Source: Puffinus mauretanicus (lineage: Eukaryota; Chordata; Aves; Procellariiformes; Procellariidae). From it: a stretch of 64,000 nucleotides of DNA. The position numbers and the translations under genes were made by a program. Positions within the stretch are counted from its first letter, which is position 1, and every line of letters begins with the position of its first letter. Below the pieces are notes generated by a model. The model was not told the DNA's origin. It saw only the letters and a program-made list of their open reading frames with translations, and made no database searches. The stretch spans positions 4,454,501-4,518,500 of the forward strand of contig JAJKFH010003229.1 in NCBI GenBank assembly GCA_023333565.1, given 5' to 3'. This document shows, in pieces, positions 34,001 to 46,644 of this stretch.

Positions 34001-36322
34001 TTCTTCCAATAAACTCTTGCTTCTACCTATCTCTTTTTGTAATGAGGAAAACCTTAACCTCACTGTATGTGTGCTTTGAAGGAGTCTGTGTTGCATAAAT
34101 ACTTGCACCTCAACTCTAGTGAAATATATGGAAAGCCTTTTTTTTTTTTTGTGTCTGTTTTTATCATTTCTTTGCTGCCTCTGAACTCGTTATTACCACT
34201 GGTAACATACTCAGCAGGATTATTCCTGTCCTTGTATCTTAACATTTGAAGAATCTTTTACCCCAATGAAGGATTTAAACTTTTCTGATTGTTGTTGAGA
34301 TGCAGGAGACTGATTTATGTGGAACTGATAGAAAGCACATTTGTCATCTGGAAAGGAAACTTGTCACATGTCGTTACACAACTTTTTGTGCCATTCGACT
34401 GCACTTGCAGGCAATTCATAATTCTGTTTAATATAGAAATGGGATTTATATGTTGGAATACGCTTTTTAAAATTTTTATGTGTGTATCTAGCATTTACCA
34501 TTTCGTCTGGCAAAACATTTTTCTTTCCCTTGTCCCATGGCATATATCAGTTGCCTAGCCTTGTGGACACACCTGAAATGGTTTTGCTCTTTTTTGGAAA
34601 CTGCTTCTAGGCATTTTGGAGGGGAATCGGTATCCCGATGGAAAAAGGAAACAGGAAAGCCTTACTTTGGGATATACCCTACCTTATGCAGTTAAGCCCT
34701 TTTTACTTCGGTTCATTAGTGTGTTCTTAAGCATATTTTAAATAGGAGACATTACCTCTAGCAAGTGAGCTTTAACATATTTAATTCCTTATTTAAGCTT
34801 TATGCAACTTTTGCATTCTCGACAATGATAAGAATCCTTTATCCTCTATATGTACTGTTGTCTGATAAGCAACCTTTCTAGTGTAAGGAAATACCTTAAT
34901 TTTACAAATGCCCAAGGGTCTGTCCTTATCACTATGTGAAAAATAGCGCAGGAAGTTTCAGTATCTGTTCAACCAACATTTGCATTTCTTCCGAGTAAAG
35001 CTGCTATTTAAAGTGCTGTTTTGTCTTTTCGTTGTCTCCTGGAAGCATATTTGTATTAAATGGTATACTACTATCCTTAGGTAACATCAGGTAGGTCTTT
35101 GGAATATTTTTTTCCCCAAAGGTGTCTTTTCCTTTATCAAACTACATACCATTGCTTTAATTGGGTTGGTTTTAAAAGAAGTATTTCTTTTTCTGTAAAG
35201 CTGAGAACTGATGATCCTTCTCATGGAAGAGAGTTCCAGATCTTAGCACAAGTAAAGCTCTAACTAAATAAAATGGTCTGCTTCATAAAAGAAATGAAGC
35301 TTCAGTAACGAATTCTTTGCAATATGTCAGCTGCTTTAGACTCAAGTATGTTCTCTATATTCACCTGGGAACTATTACTTGTATTGTTTTATTACTAAAG
35401 TTCTCTAAATATTCTGCTAAAGGTGCCTGCCTTTAGGTGATCTTCAATTTCAGAGAGACTGAGGATTATTGAATTGTATCCTGTATAGCAGGTGCTGCTT
35501 ATTGTATATGTTTCTTATTTGAAGTAGAAAAGAGGCTGTGTCCTCTTCTTTAACCTCTTTTTAAACACCATTTGTCACAATATCCTTGACAAAAATGTAG
35601 CATTGGTAATTTATTCACCATGTTACTGTTTTTAGAGAACTTTGTCCGAGTCCTCTTAAAGCCTGTTGTGTGCCAACTGAGTAGAAGCCAAAATTTGGTA
35701 ATCTTTGTATGAGTAAGTCCACACATACTTTCATTGTTTATATATATTTATATTATATAAAAATAATTTCATAAGTCAGAACAGTTTCGTCTGTTCGTGC
35801 TTTTTCTAATTCTATGTAATTTCCTATGTAGTCTCTAGTATTTCCTAAAGAGTCAGGATCATCTACAGATGGAATGCTGGTTTCTTAAAATAAGTTAGTG
35901 TGTTGTCATGGGTTGACCTTGGCTGGCTGCCAGATGCCCACCCAACTGCTCACTCACTCCCCCGACAGGACGAAGGAGAAGATGGGGTGAAAAACCTTGT
36001 GGGTTGGGATAAAGACAGGGAGGTTGTATAACAATTATCATCATGGACAAAACAGACTTGCCTTGGGGAAAATTAATTTAATTTATCACCAGTTAAAATA
36101 GGTTTGGATAGTGAGAAACAAAGACAAATTGAAACAACACCTTTCTTCCTCCTTTATCCCAGGCTCAACTTCACTGCGTCATTCCCGACTCCTCTACCTC
36201 CCCCACGCCCCAAGCGGCACAGGGGGGTGGGAAATGGGAGCTGTGGTCAATCCGTAACAGCTCCTCTGCCGCTTCTTCCTCTGCACGCTTTTCCCCTGCT
36301 CCAGCGTGGGTCCTCTCTACAG

Positions 36323-36460
36323 GCTGCAGTCCTTCAGGATAAACGCACTTTAGCCTGGGGTCCTCCATGGGCTGCAGTGTGGATATCTGCTCCATTGTGA
36401 TCTCTCCGTGAGCTGCAGGGCAATACCTGCTCCAACACAGTCTCTTCATGGGCTGCAGCG
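36323..36460. repeat. Degenerate ~40-bp tandem units inside the LTR
   Basis: GCTGCAG recurs at 36323, 36371, 36412 and 36452 (spacing 48, 41, 40), each followed by a TGCTCC or similar element. Confidence 0.6.
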
Positions 36461-36589
36461 GATCCCTGCTGGGGCGCCTGGAGCACGTCCTCCTCCTGTC
36501 ACCTTGGTGCTTGCAGGGCTGTTTCTCTCACTTTTCCCCTCACTGCCAGGCAGTGTTTTGCCCTTTCTTACACACACTTTCCCTGAGGC

Positions 36590-36601
36590 GCCGCCATCTT
36601 G
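36590..36601 (-). promoter_or_regulatory. YY1-type motif within the LTR
   Basis: GCCGCCATCTTG on the plus strand, CAAGATGGCGGC on the minus strand (the LTR sense strand), a full match to the YY1 consensus as I know it. Confidence 0.6.
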
Positions 36602-39600
36602 CCTGCGGGGCTCAGCTGTGCCCTGCGGTGGGTCCAGTGGAGCCTCAGCGAGGTTGCCCCTGCAGCCCCGGCTGCCAGCACCTCAGCACCTGCACTCCAC
36701 CTAACTGTTTAAACTCATCCTTGTAACAAAAAGGATTTAACCTTGCTGTTTGATGCTAAGTGACATGGCACTCTGTGTAGATACCCACACATATGAAGCT
36801 TGTGCTACACATATATTATTTTTATAGCTATATACTTTTTATTACATATAAATTATGCATGTTGCTTGTGATGAAATCAAAAGGGTCAGACAACTGGGGT
36901 GAATGCAGTATTTAGATCACTGCATTGTACACAAATATATTCAATTATCTTACAGCGCTGAGGTCAGGACTGTACCTGTGTGTTAGTGCCGCAGAGCAGA
37001 GAATTTCCTGGTGTGTGCTGCGTCGGTAGCTTTATAGATCAGTAAGATGTTTTTAGCTGAATATGAGAATCCTCATAATTAAATCTTGAGAATTTTGTTA
37101 AGTGCTTGGTTAGTCAGTATAACCCCAACAACTGGAAGTATAACTTTTTGCGGAGTGACCCCTTTCTCTGGGAAATTCTGTTGTGGAAGAAAAAAGTCAT
37201 TTCCAAAAAAGTTGAGAAAGCATCCTCATTTTCAGGATTTGTTTTAATGCCTGTTTTGTTCTTGCCCCAAAGAACAAGCTTCTCTAACAATATGCGGTCA
37301 GTGGTGCTGGGCAATTCACTGATAAGTGATTTCTTTTTGAAATGAATTTTTTTTTTTAAAAAAAAAACAAAAACAATGAGTGTCTCTCTGCCATTCACCT
37401 TCATGCTTTGGGGTCTTTTGTTTTGGTGAAGTGTGGGGAGGTTAGCCATCCCTTAGGGATGCTGCTTGTGTTCAGGGCAGGTTCAAGGAATGCTTATATA
37501 TTTTGCGAGGTCTCCTTCAGAGAGTTTTGCCCCGAGATCAAAGTTCTTGAATTGACGTTCTCAAGGAAATCAATATCACTAATTAGAAGAAAAATATAGA
37601 GGAGTAAGCCACAGAGAATGACTGCTATCAACCTGTGTCTGAACAACAGGGTTAAGTGTGACCAGAAGGAAGGCAAATAACGGGAATACTTGTCTAAATG
37701 ACATAATATATGTCTGTTCTTGGATCTGAAAGTGCTCCTAATGTCATGCAGAAGAGTTAGGAAGACAGAGCTTTGAAGAGATTCAGAGCAGAAGGCACAT
37801 GGGTGGGAGATGTTGGCCACTTCAGCCAATAGTGATGTGCTCTGACACAACTACTGATGAGGCTTGGTAGATGCTGAATAATTCCTCCTACTAAAGCACT
37901 ATTTTGAAAATCTGCTTGACAAATCTGCTATAGCAAACTGCTTTTGCTGTACCACTGCATTTATGTAACTGATGATCCTCTTTCCGCTAAGGGTTCAGAA
38001 GATCAGATGCTTATGGAGGACAAACTGACCTACAATGGAGTAGTTCAAAGAATAGAGCCATCTGCGCCCTCTCTTATATCACCAACTTTATCCCATCTCG
38101 GCCCTACTAGACCTTTTTATCTTACGGCTTTGCCTAGGAGGAGGGGAAAGGGAGTGGACACACAGATCCTGAACTTCTCAACTTACACTTATGCTGACTC
38201 TGGGCTTTTTCTTCCTTCTGACCCTTCCCGCAGCATAACTATTGCTTTGGGGCCGAGGTGGAGAATGTGAAGTGAAAGAACTCAGAACATCTGGTATTTT
38301 TTTTTCTTTTCCTTTTTTCATTGTCCCCATTTCAAATGATCAGCTATCAAGTTCAGACAAGAAAGGGGATTTGCACAGCACAGCTACATGGGATTAGGTT
38401 AGGCCTACAAGTAATGAAATCTTGGGATAGAAGACCGCCACTGCTGTCCAAGAAAGACTTGATGGCTCTATTCCTTTGGCTGTCCTCATTCCTCTAAGAA
38501 CATCAAGCTGGGTTATGAGTCCTTTGATTCCGATCTGTCTAATGTTAGAGACAGTTATGTTGGCCTACTCAGAAAGCACAGATCTAAAATGTGTCCATAA
38601 TTTCTTTGCTTTTCAGTCCTGTGACTGAAAACACAGCTCACAGGTCCATCACCTCCACCCTCCTATCACTTTTGAGCTCATGCAGAGGTGTGAGAAAGGA
38701 ATCCTTGCAGTTGGGGTGGCTTTAGCTGCAGTGGAGGTAAGTAGCAATGATAGATTAAAATGTTGCATTGAGAAGGCAGGAACACTGGAGTAATGCTGGA
38801 CCAATATGGTGAAACATGGGAGAGTTCACGTAGAGTTGTGTAGCGGGAATCTGTAGGAAAGCGGGGGAAGAAATTTATCAGCTACCCTCTTGTGTATTTA
38901 CATGACCTTCTTGACTTGCAAGTAATATAGCAGTGTCCGCTTCACTATAGGAGGTGGCCCAAGGGGGAGTGGAAGCAGTTGTGCTGTGGTAGTTGATGTA
39001 GGAATAAGGAAAGAGTTAATCTGCAAAAAAAAGTGTAATCGTATTATTCTGTAGTTGGGCTATTTCTTGCTGAGGCAGTAAAGGAAGAAATAAGGTTAAT
39101 TGTTATGTAGACTGGAGAGATTAGAAAACTGTAAGGGAAAAATGCCTAGTGAAATAAAAGTGATCCAGTGCTACATTGGGCTTCCAGAACAACTGTGCTC
39201 TACTCTCTGAAAAGCTAGACTTAAAAAGTTAAGAGTGGCTAAGTTAAAGGTGTGACGTGACTATCAGCCTCTTCTTAGAATAACACACTAATATACAAAT
39301 AACATAAAACTAACACTTAGATATTACAGAGCACTCAGACTTTGCTTTCCTTTGGCTAAGGCTGGACTTCAGGCTTTGGCCACTTTTCTCTTTTGTTCCA
39401 AGTGTATCTTCTAAGTGCCATTGCTTAGTGATCCTTGAGCCATGGAGACAGCCAGATTAACAGTTCGGAAATAAAGCATGACTGTCTTCATTTTATGTAA
39501 TGTAAATAGCAGAACCAATCTGCTTTATCTGATTCTATTAGCATTCAGTATAACTATAAACCATTACTTACTGGCAGATGAGATCACTGCTGAAGTTCAT

Positions 39601-42600
39601 GTTTGCAAAACAAAATAGACTTTGAGTGTCTAAGAGAGCACAATACTTTCATATCTAGCAGTGATATCATGCATTTCCTTGTCCTTCTTACTGAATCATT
39701 CTTGAAGTTAATGCAGGCTACTGTTAAGGCTATCTTGTAGGTGTGGCATGTATTCCTAGCTCTGTAATTCTTGTGTTTCAGATTTTTACTATAACAGAAC
39801 TTGTTTTGAAGGGGGAGGAGTCAGAACTTGCCAACTGCAATTGTGTTAATGAAGCTTTTTAACAAAAAAAAAAAAACCCAAAGCAAACAAGCAAACAAAA
39901 TAAAGCAGCTTATTACTACACCTCTGTAAGTAAAGACTACTAAAAAGAAAAAATGAAAGTTGTGAGTGCTAAGAAACTACTGAAAGTTCATTTTAAAAAT
40001 AAGAAAATAATTCATAGTTTACAAGGTCTGGTGGTTCAGAATGAAGTCAACAAATATTAAAGTGAAAATAAAACAAGCTACTTATTTTATTTCTTAATAA
40101 GGGTTTTAGAAATAGCTGAGTGATGCAGTGGATTTTCCATCATGTTAAATCTTTTAAAATGAAAGCCAGTCATCTCTTTAAAAACATACTGTAATTCAGT
40201 CACAGTTCACTCAGTACTGGAATTATTGGGTGAAATGCTGTCAAGATAAAAAACAGCCTATGTATTTACAAGATTAGAAACAGCCATTCAAATTGTGCTA
40301 GCTAGACTATACAACAAAATGATCTTACCACTGCAGCCTTTGCTTGCTTTCCTCCTAATGTTAGTTCCATTTGATTAAACTGGGAGCTCCTTAAGGGAAA
40401 GACTTTTGCTTTGGTTATATAGCCCATACTATCCTGAAAAATTTTAACTATAGTGCTTGGGAGCTGTTGAGTACTGCTGGTATTATGTAGTCATCAGCAA
40501 CATTTCTTATGTGGATGAAGATGCATAATGTAATGACACTGGAAGAGCTCTGGTTCTTTAACTTCTCATTTCCAACCTTATCATTTAGTTTCTCTGCTGC
40601 TTGTAATACCCATGTGCAAAACATGTTCTCATGGTTCATGATCAGACTGAATTAGGTTTCTGTTCCAAGTTACACTATTAACTTTTACCATTAATTAGAA
40701 TGCTTTCCTGCCATAGTTTCCCCAGTTTTGAAATACGGATTGTCATTCTCATTTGCATCAGAAGGGGTGATATTAACACCAATAACCAGTTACCTAATTG
40801 CTTCTCATCTATTGGAAGAAGAAAAGGACTAAATTTTCAAGGAATTAATCTCTGAACTCTAAAGAAACAATATTATATGTTTCTTAAAGACAAGTTCTGA
40901 ACACCTTGCTCAGGTTAAATTAATAATTATTAATATTTAGGTGTTAGTTAAAGAAATGAGAAATACCTTCACCCAGAAGAGTATGAGTTAATATAGCCTG
41001 GGAAACTCAGTGCTGTTTTAATGAAAGACAAATTGTGGAAAACAGCAAACCAGCTGTTAATCTGGATGGCAAAAAAGTCTGTTGCCTGGATCTTAAACTT
41101 GTCTGAGAACTTTAGAGTGGTATAGGTCTGATTTGACCAAGAATATTCTTCGTAACCATCCTTTTTAACTTTGACCCTAAGGTCTTGAAATAATAAAATG
41201 TGTTTTGGACAGTGTGTCCCTTATGTAGTACTTCAGCAAGAACAGACAAAAACCTGATAGTTCCTGTGGAAGTACTTGTGGAGGGCTTTCCTACAAAAAC
41301 ACTTAAAGCTTACATGACTGAACAAGATAAAGTGATAGTGCCATGGCAAGAAAATAAACAATGTCCTTAACTGCTTGCAAATTTGTTGTACACAGAAACA
41401 CCATTTTTGTTGTTAGTCTGGGGTTTCCACCACAGTTGTTGATAAATGTCAACATTAGGCTGATAAATGTCTCCATTTTTCCTGTTTTTAGAAAGTAAGG
41501 AGTTCTTTATTTGTTAGACTCTTAAGCTGTCCTCTGACTTAGAGTGGAGAAAAGAGTGCCTTGCTACTACACCTGTTGCCTGCTGCGTGGGTTTATAGTG
41601 GTTTTTCTTCCTTTGTGGTCAGGTTATCCTTTCCCCATAGCAGAAGATAGATACTGTGAATACAGAAGTGACCTTCTCAGCAGTTTGATTGTTGGCACAG
41701 GAACTGGAAAGCATTTGCAATGGTGACTAACTTTGTTAATCTCATTTGGGTGCTTGGCAAAACATATAAGAAACAGTAGAAGTTAACATTTGTGAGGATT
41801 TTTACAGTTAGAAGTAATTCCTGTAAAGAGCAGAAGCTCTGAAAAGTTTGACTGAAACTGGTAACCATATTAATGATCTGATCTCCAAAGAGCAAGAAGC
41901 AAACTTGCATGAATGTCTCAAACTGGTTTTGTTTTCCAACATCTATCTAAAATTATCAGGCTTTGCTAAAACTATCAGAGTCCTTTTATTAATACTAGTC
42001 TAAAGACTTTCCCATGTAACATGGGAAAACAGCAAAACCAGTTGTTAGTCTGTGATACTTTCACATGACATCCTGCTTTAGGGGTATTTTGTCATAATTT
42101 GGAATGCTTGAGAAGGATGTGGGGTTTTTATCTGGTTGGTTTTGTTTCTTTTTTTCCTGTAGGAGGAGAAAGGTGACTGATAAGTTGCCTCAGGAATTAT
42201 TTCTTGAATTTTCTGCCCAAATTATCTTGTGAATGATTGTTTAGGAATAGAAACGCTGTGCTGCATTTTAAGGAAAACAAAAATATGATTTTTTTTTCAT
42301 GTGAAACTTGCCCATATAAAGACACATAGCACTGAAATAGCTAAATTGCTCTTAATTTATACCTCCTATAGCTTTATTGCAGTTTTCTATGTAAACATGT
42401 CCTTAGAAGAGCACAGAGAACTTTAAATAGAAACTATAATAAAGTTTTGAGCCACATTGTTAAAGTCCATACATAATACATCGTGGACGGAATTTTCATA
42501 TATGTCTGACTTTTATGCATAAGTGACGGAGAGGTAAAACCCCTGAACACAGTAGATGTTGAGTGAAACTGGAACAGTGCTGACAACCAGCATCCTTTCT

Positions 42601-43770
42601 GCCTGCTCATAACAACATAGTACAATAACCCTGAGCAGAAAAGAATTACAAAGAGCAGATGTGTATAATGGGTCTTGTGTGCATTTGCAAATTACTGATC
42701 TACTGGAACATCATTTGTTCATTACGCTGCTTTCACTGCCCTGAGAACACAAACATGTTCTGGGGCTGCACAGACCTTTGCGGGGAGAGGGCCTGCAGTA
42801 TGGTTGATGTGGGTACCGCACTATGAACTTGAAAGCTGGTGTGTCTGTGCCTTTTCTGGAGAGTTGGGAAGTAGAACTTGCGAATGATCGTCGTGTTTAG
42901 TGGTTTATATTGTGTGTAGATTAGACGTGTATATCTCTGTTGTTTATAGATTAAGCGATGCGTGTTAGAAGGAAGTGTTTAATGTTGGATCTGTTTGTCA
43001 AGTCTCAGTGCAGTAACGGCTTAAGCTTTTTTGTGGACAAGTGAGGGTGAGTAGCTCAATGTTCTTTATTGTTCTTTCTAAAAGTAGTATAAAATATCCA
43101 TTGCATCTTCTGATTCTTGCAGAAAATAAACTATTTGATGAACTGTCATTTAACAGTTCATTACTAGCGTAATTTTGCTTATCGTAAGAGTTTTGGGCTG
43201 ACTTTCTAAGGAAACAGTGCATATGATTGACTGACAGTGCAGTTGTGGTTCCCCTTATTGTCTCTCCTTCTTCCTGCTTGAATAATTTCTGAACTCATTG
43301 GTCAATGTCAATCGAATTTGTTAGAGTTCAAAAAATTGCTGAGATGTCCAAGTTCTTACAAATACGAGTATCGGTAGTTAGTTAGAGAGAAATTACTGCT
43401 TTCATGAAGGGAATGGCACAGAGCTCAGTTTACCCATTCTGTTTTTCTGTCAGCTTTCTGGTCAGTTGGTTCCTACATAATTTTTGTTTTGTCCCATTAT
43501 GCGTTCTTTCTTGTTGGGGGTGTCGGGAGGAACAAGGAAGGCAGAGGAGTTAGTGCTGTTATGGAACCGGTAGAGATTAGGGTACGAGGAATGCAGATCT
43601 AAAACAACTTGTTACTATTTCAAAATAATGTTGCAAGTTGAAATGTCAGTGCTTGTGTTTCCATTACAGTAATTTACAAATATATGATAAATTTATAATA
43701 TAATGACTATACCAGATGCTTTTCTAATAAATAATACCTGGTCTCCATCCCAGAGATCTTCAGCCCAAAA

Positions 43771-44190
43771 AATAGAATCATAGAACAGCCTAGATCAGAA
43801 AGGACCTCGAGAGATCATCTGGCCCAACCTTTCATGGGAGAGGGAGCCTGGATGAGATTATCTAGCACCCTGTCCAACTGCATATTGAAAACCTCTAGGG
43901 ATGGGGACTCTACCACATCCCTGGGGAGGTTTTTCCAGTGATTGATTGTTCTCACTGTAAAAAATTTCTTTCTTATATTGAGATGAAACCTCTCATGGTG
44001 CAACTTGTACCCATTGCCCCTTGTCTTCTCCATGTGGCTCTTTGTAAAGAGAAAACCTCTGTCCTCTTTGTAGCCGCCCTTTAAGTACTGGGCTACTGTG
44101 ATGAGGTCCCCTCTGAGCCTTTTCTTCTCCAGGGAGAAAAGACCTAACTCTTCAGTCTTTCCTTACAGGGCAGGTTTCCAGCTCTTTGAT
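43771..44190 (-). mobile_element. CR1 LINE, 5'-truncated 3' fragment
   Basis: The left end reads AATAGAATCATAGAA, the complement of the ATTCTATG-type repeat that ends CR1 elements, so the 3' end is at 43771 and the element lies antisense to ITSN1. A 72-codon open stretch (43815-44033) resembles the C-terminal end of CR1 ORF2: RKKFFTVRTINHWKNLPRDV then VESPSLEVF. The body beyond it continues to about 44190, where similarity ends by 5' truncation. CR1 is the dominant LINE of birds and other reptiles. Confidence 0.92.
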
Positions 44191-46584
44191 ACTTAAAAAA
44201 CTATGAAGTCAATATTGGAATGCTGTGAAATTCCTGATCTCTTTTAACCTTCATTTTCATATATAACAAACCCTGAGCTATTGGAATCAACTGTTCACAG
44301 TTGCAAAGTTTAATTCCTGCAGTGTTAGGGCCCCTGACGTCAACTTGGGCATGTAAAGTGAAACCTCTGGTTATGGAGTTTGGGTGTTACATTGGCAATA
44401 AAAAGCAAACTTAAATTACTCTCTTACTGGACTATGTTGATCTTTCTCTCCCTCTGTTTGCTTCCTATTGTATGTCTGTCTGCAGCCTATTTTATTTTGT
44501 TTTTCAGTCTCTCAAGTTTAAACATAGCTTTCTGCTCCTTTTCTCCATTTTACCCATCATTATTTAATCTGCTTACTGCTAACTCCTTTTTTTTTTTTTT
44601 TTCTCCACAAGCTCTTTAGAATGGTTTTATGCTTTCTTTGGCATCCAGCACAGGCCTAGTCTTGAAACTTCCCACTCCGTCCCCTCTTTCTGATGTGTTC
44701 AAGGTAAAGGAGGAATAAACTACCAATTCCTTTGGAGTACTAGTAAGCTGTGGAGGAGTATCTTCCCTTAAGTGGCTAAATATTTTCAATCCTTTTATGC
44801 ACTCTTCTGTCCCAGTATTTTCAATGATTAAGTTTTCTTAGCTTGCAAAAAAACCCCAAACCAAAACAAAACAAACACCATCGCCACCCTTCCCCAACCC
44901 ACCCTTTAGTTCTCCTTTGCAAGTCTCTTGTTCTCCCATTGCTGCCCCAAGTGCTTTTCCTGTCCTTCTGCAGACTCTGGGAAATTGAAGTAGGAGGAGA
45001 ATCTGTGCTCTGCTGCTCTCTCTACTGTTACCTTTTTAACACTTGAGTGTAAAAACTGCTTGTGCTGTAAGGTTCAATGGTACATGTGTGGAAGTTCAGA
45101 GAACTCTTCTTTTGCGCCCCCCCTCCTCCCCCAGGATTTGCTTGCAGTTTTAAAACATAGAAACAGAGTACAATAAGAAAACAGAAGCAAAGATTAAAGT
45201 GCTAATCATCTAGCACTTAAGAAGTGCTTTTGAAAGAGCCATACTACTAAGACAGCTTATTCTGAAAACACTGTATCAGTATGTGATTTTAAACTTTTGG
45301 GATAATGCTTGCTGTGCGTGAAATTAGTATCGGCTCTGTTACCTGGCATTTGGAAGAAGGTTTCTGAGTCATGTACCATGCTTGGTTGCTCTGCCAAATT
45401 ATGAGAAAAAAATTCAGTATTTTTTTCATAGTTCTCTAAATTACAACTGATGGGGAGACTCGCTTACAAAAGTGCTGTGGGTTTTTCTACAGTGACATCT
45501 GTGGAGTGTATATATAGTAGGTTCCCAAGTTGGAAGCCAGAAGAGTATGTGGGAAGTGTGAAAGGGGGATGGGGAGGGGAGCAAACAAGAAATGCAGACA
45601 AAAGGAAATTGTTGATGCAAGTTAAGGCCTTTTCTTAGTGATATTGATAAATTTCTGCTGCTGTTCAAGCAGTTTAAATTATTCTCCTTCTGATTCTGTT
45701 TCCTTTTGCTTTTCTCCTGTTGCCTGGAAAACATGAGTGGAATCTAGTAGGACAAGAGGCTGCTTTTTCATTGTTTTGTGGCTCTGTTGCTAGCTATTGT
45801 CCTCTTGGCTCAGGCAGTTCATGTCAGTCTTTGTGTGGAGTAAGAAAAATGTTTTTCCTTTTTTCTTTAAAGATTAAGTTTCTAGACTGTGTAGGTTGCT
45901 TTTATTTGAAAAGCAAGCAGTGCTAACTTAAGAGTATCTCCTATCAACATATTTTTGCTTGCGATGTCACCTTTCCTACTTTTTTCATTTGGATGTGCTT
46001 ATTAAATTTGGCTAGTTTGGGGCTAAAGCAGCCCTGAAATCTAGTTTCATTTTTTAATGTACTTTGTTTAAAACAAAGGAACGCTAAGCAAGACAGCGCA
46101 TTTCATGAATTTTTCTGTCAGGAATAAAAAACAGATCGCTGACACTGTTGTATGTTTTCAACAGTTGGAAATAGAGCCAATTTTGCTCTTAAGTAGAAGC
46201 AGAGCTCTAATACCCGGTAAAGTAATGCAGCCTTGAGCAGTGTCACTGAGGTCTTGTCTGTTGTGGCTGACTTAACTCTGTTCTTTACTACATCACTGAT
46301 TATTTATAAATGAAGATTGTTTTTGAGGACATTCTTGAAACAGAACTGAAATGTAGCTGTTTGCTAGTATGAGAACGTACTCATGCGTGCATAGGATAGT
46401 GCAAAAAATGAGACAGTTCTCTTGTAAGTAACAGTTCTTGCAGGTTGTATTTATATGATTCTACTTCTTCATTGCCTTTATTTTTGCTGTACTAATTGAT
46501 TACATGGCGGTACAGAAAATACATTGAAAATGGAAGATACTATAACTGTTTGATTATCTGCTGGTTTTTTTTTTTCTTTTTCAG

Positions 46585-46644
46585 GCATCTATCAACAAGC
46601 TAAAAGTGACAGAACCATGGCTCAGTTTCCAACACCTTTTGGGG
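46585..46644 (+). CDS. ITSN1: ITSN1 exon with the start codon (residues 1-9)
   Basis: This 60-bp exon follows a strong pyrimidine tract and acceptor ttttttcag. It has 32 bases of leader, then ATG at 46617 in very good context (AGAACCATGG). Only 28 coding bases remain: MAQFPTPFG plus one base, before donor GTAAGT. The sequence [10 protein letters not shown] is the recalled N-terminus of intersectin-1, which fixes the start. Confidence 0.95.

Larger units (their letters stand above)
35901..36725 (-). mobile_element. Avian endogenous-retrovirus LTR, antisense, GC-rich
   Basis: The left end TGTTGTCATGGGTTGACCTT is the complement of the 3' terminus shared with the other two copies (GGTCAACCCA...). 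The right boundary is uncertain (36690-36745) and no target duplication was found. The 36.2-36.7 kb part is GC-rich and contains a degenerate tandem array of a roughly 40-bp unit centred on GCTGCAG (36323, 36371, 36412, 36452). A YY1-type motif lies at 36590. No intact retroviral reading frame is present. The open frames across the GC-rich part are by-products of composition and repeats. Confidence 0.8.
15178..46584 (+). other. ITSN1: ITSN1 intron 1 (31.4 kb)
   Basis: A long AT-rich intron if exon 1 is as inferred. It contains two antisense LTR copies (28477-29077 and about 35901-36725), one CR1 fragment (43771-44190), microsatellites at 18356 and 31064, a G-rich tract at 18546 and a weak decayed-coding candidate at 22830-23390. 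Outside these I recognised no exon, tRNA or other RNA gene. Short open frames are scattered on both strands as expected by chance. Confidence 0.7.

Noticed and set aside
36104..36726. Open frames of about 90-98 codons on both strands
   Set aside because: They fall inside the GC-rich LTR and its internal repeats; no retroviral protein motif is present.
35895..36760. Target-site duplication for the 35.9 kb LTR
   Set aside because: I tried TTAGTG and TAAGTG pairings, but none abuts a credible right terminus.
37944..38270. 108-codon open frame in ITSN1 intron 1
   Set aside because: No recognisable domain, no splice context, length within chance for 64 kb in six frames.
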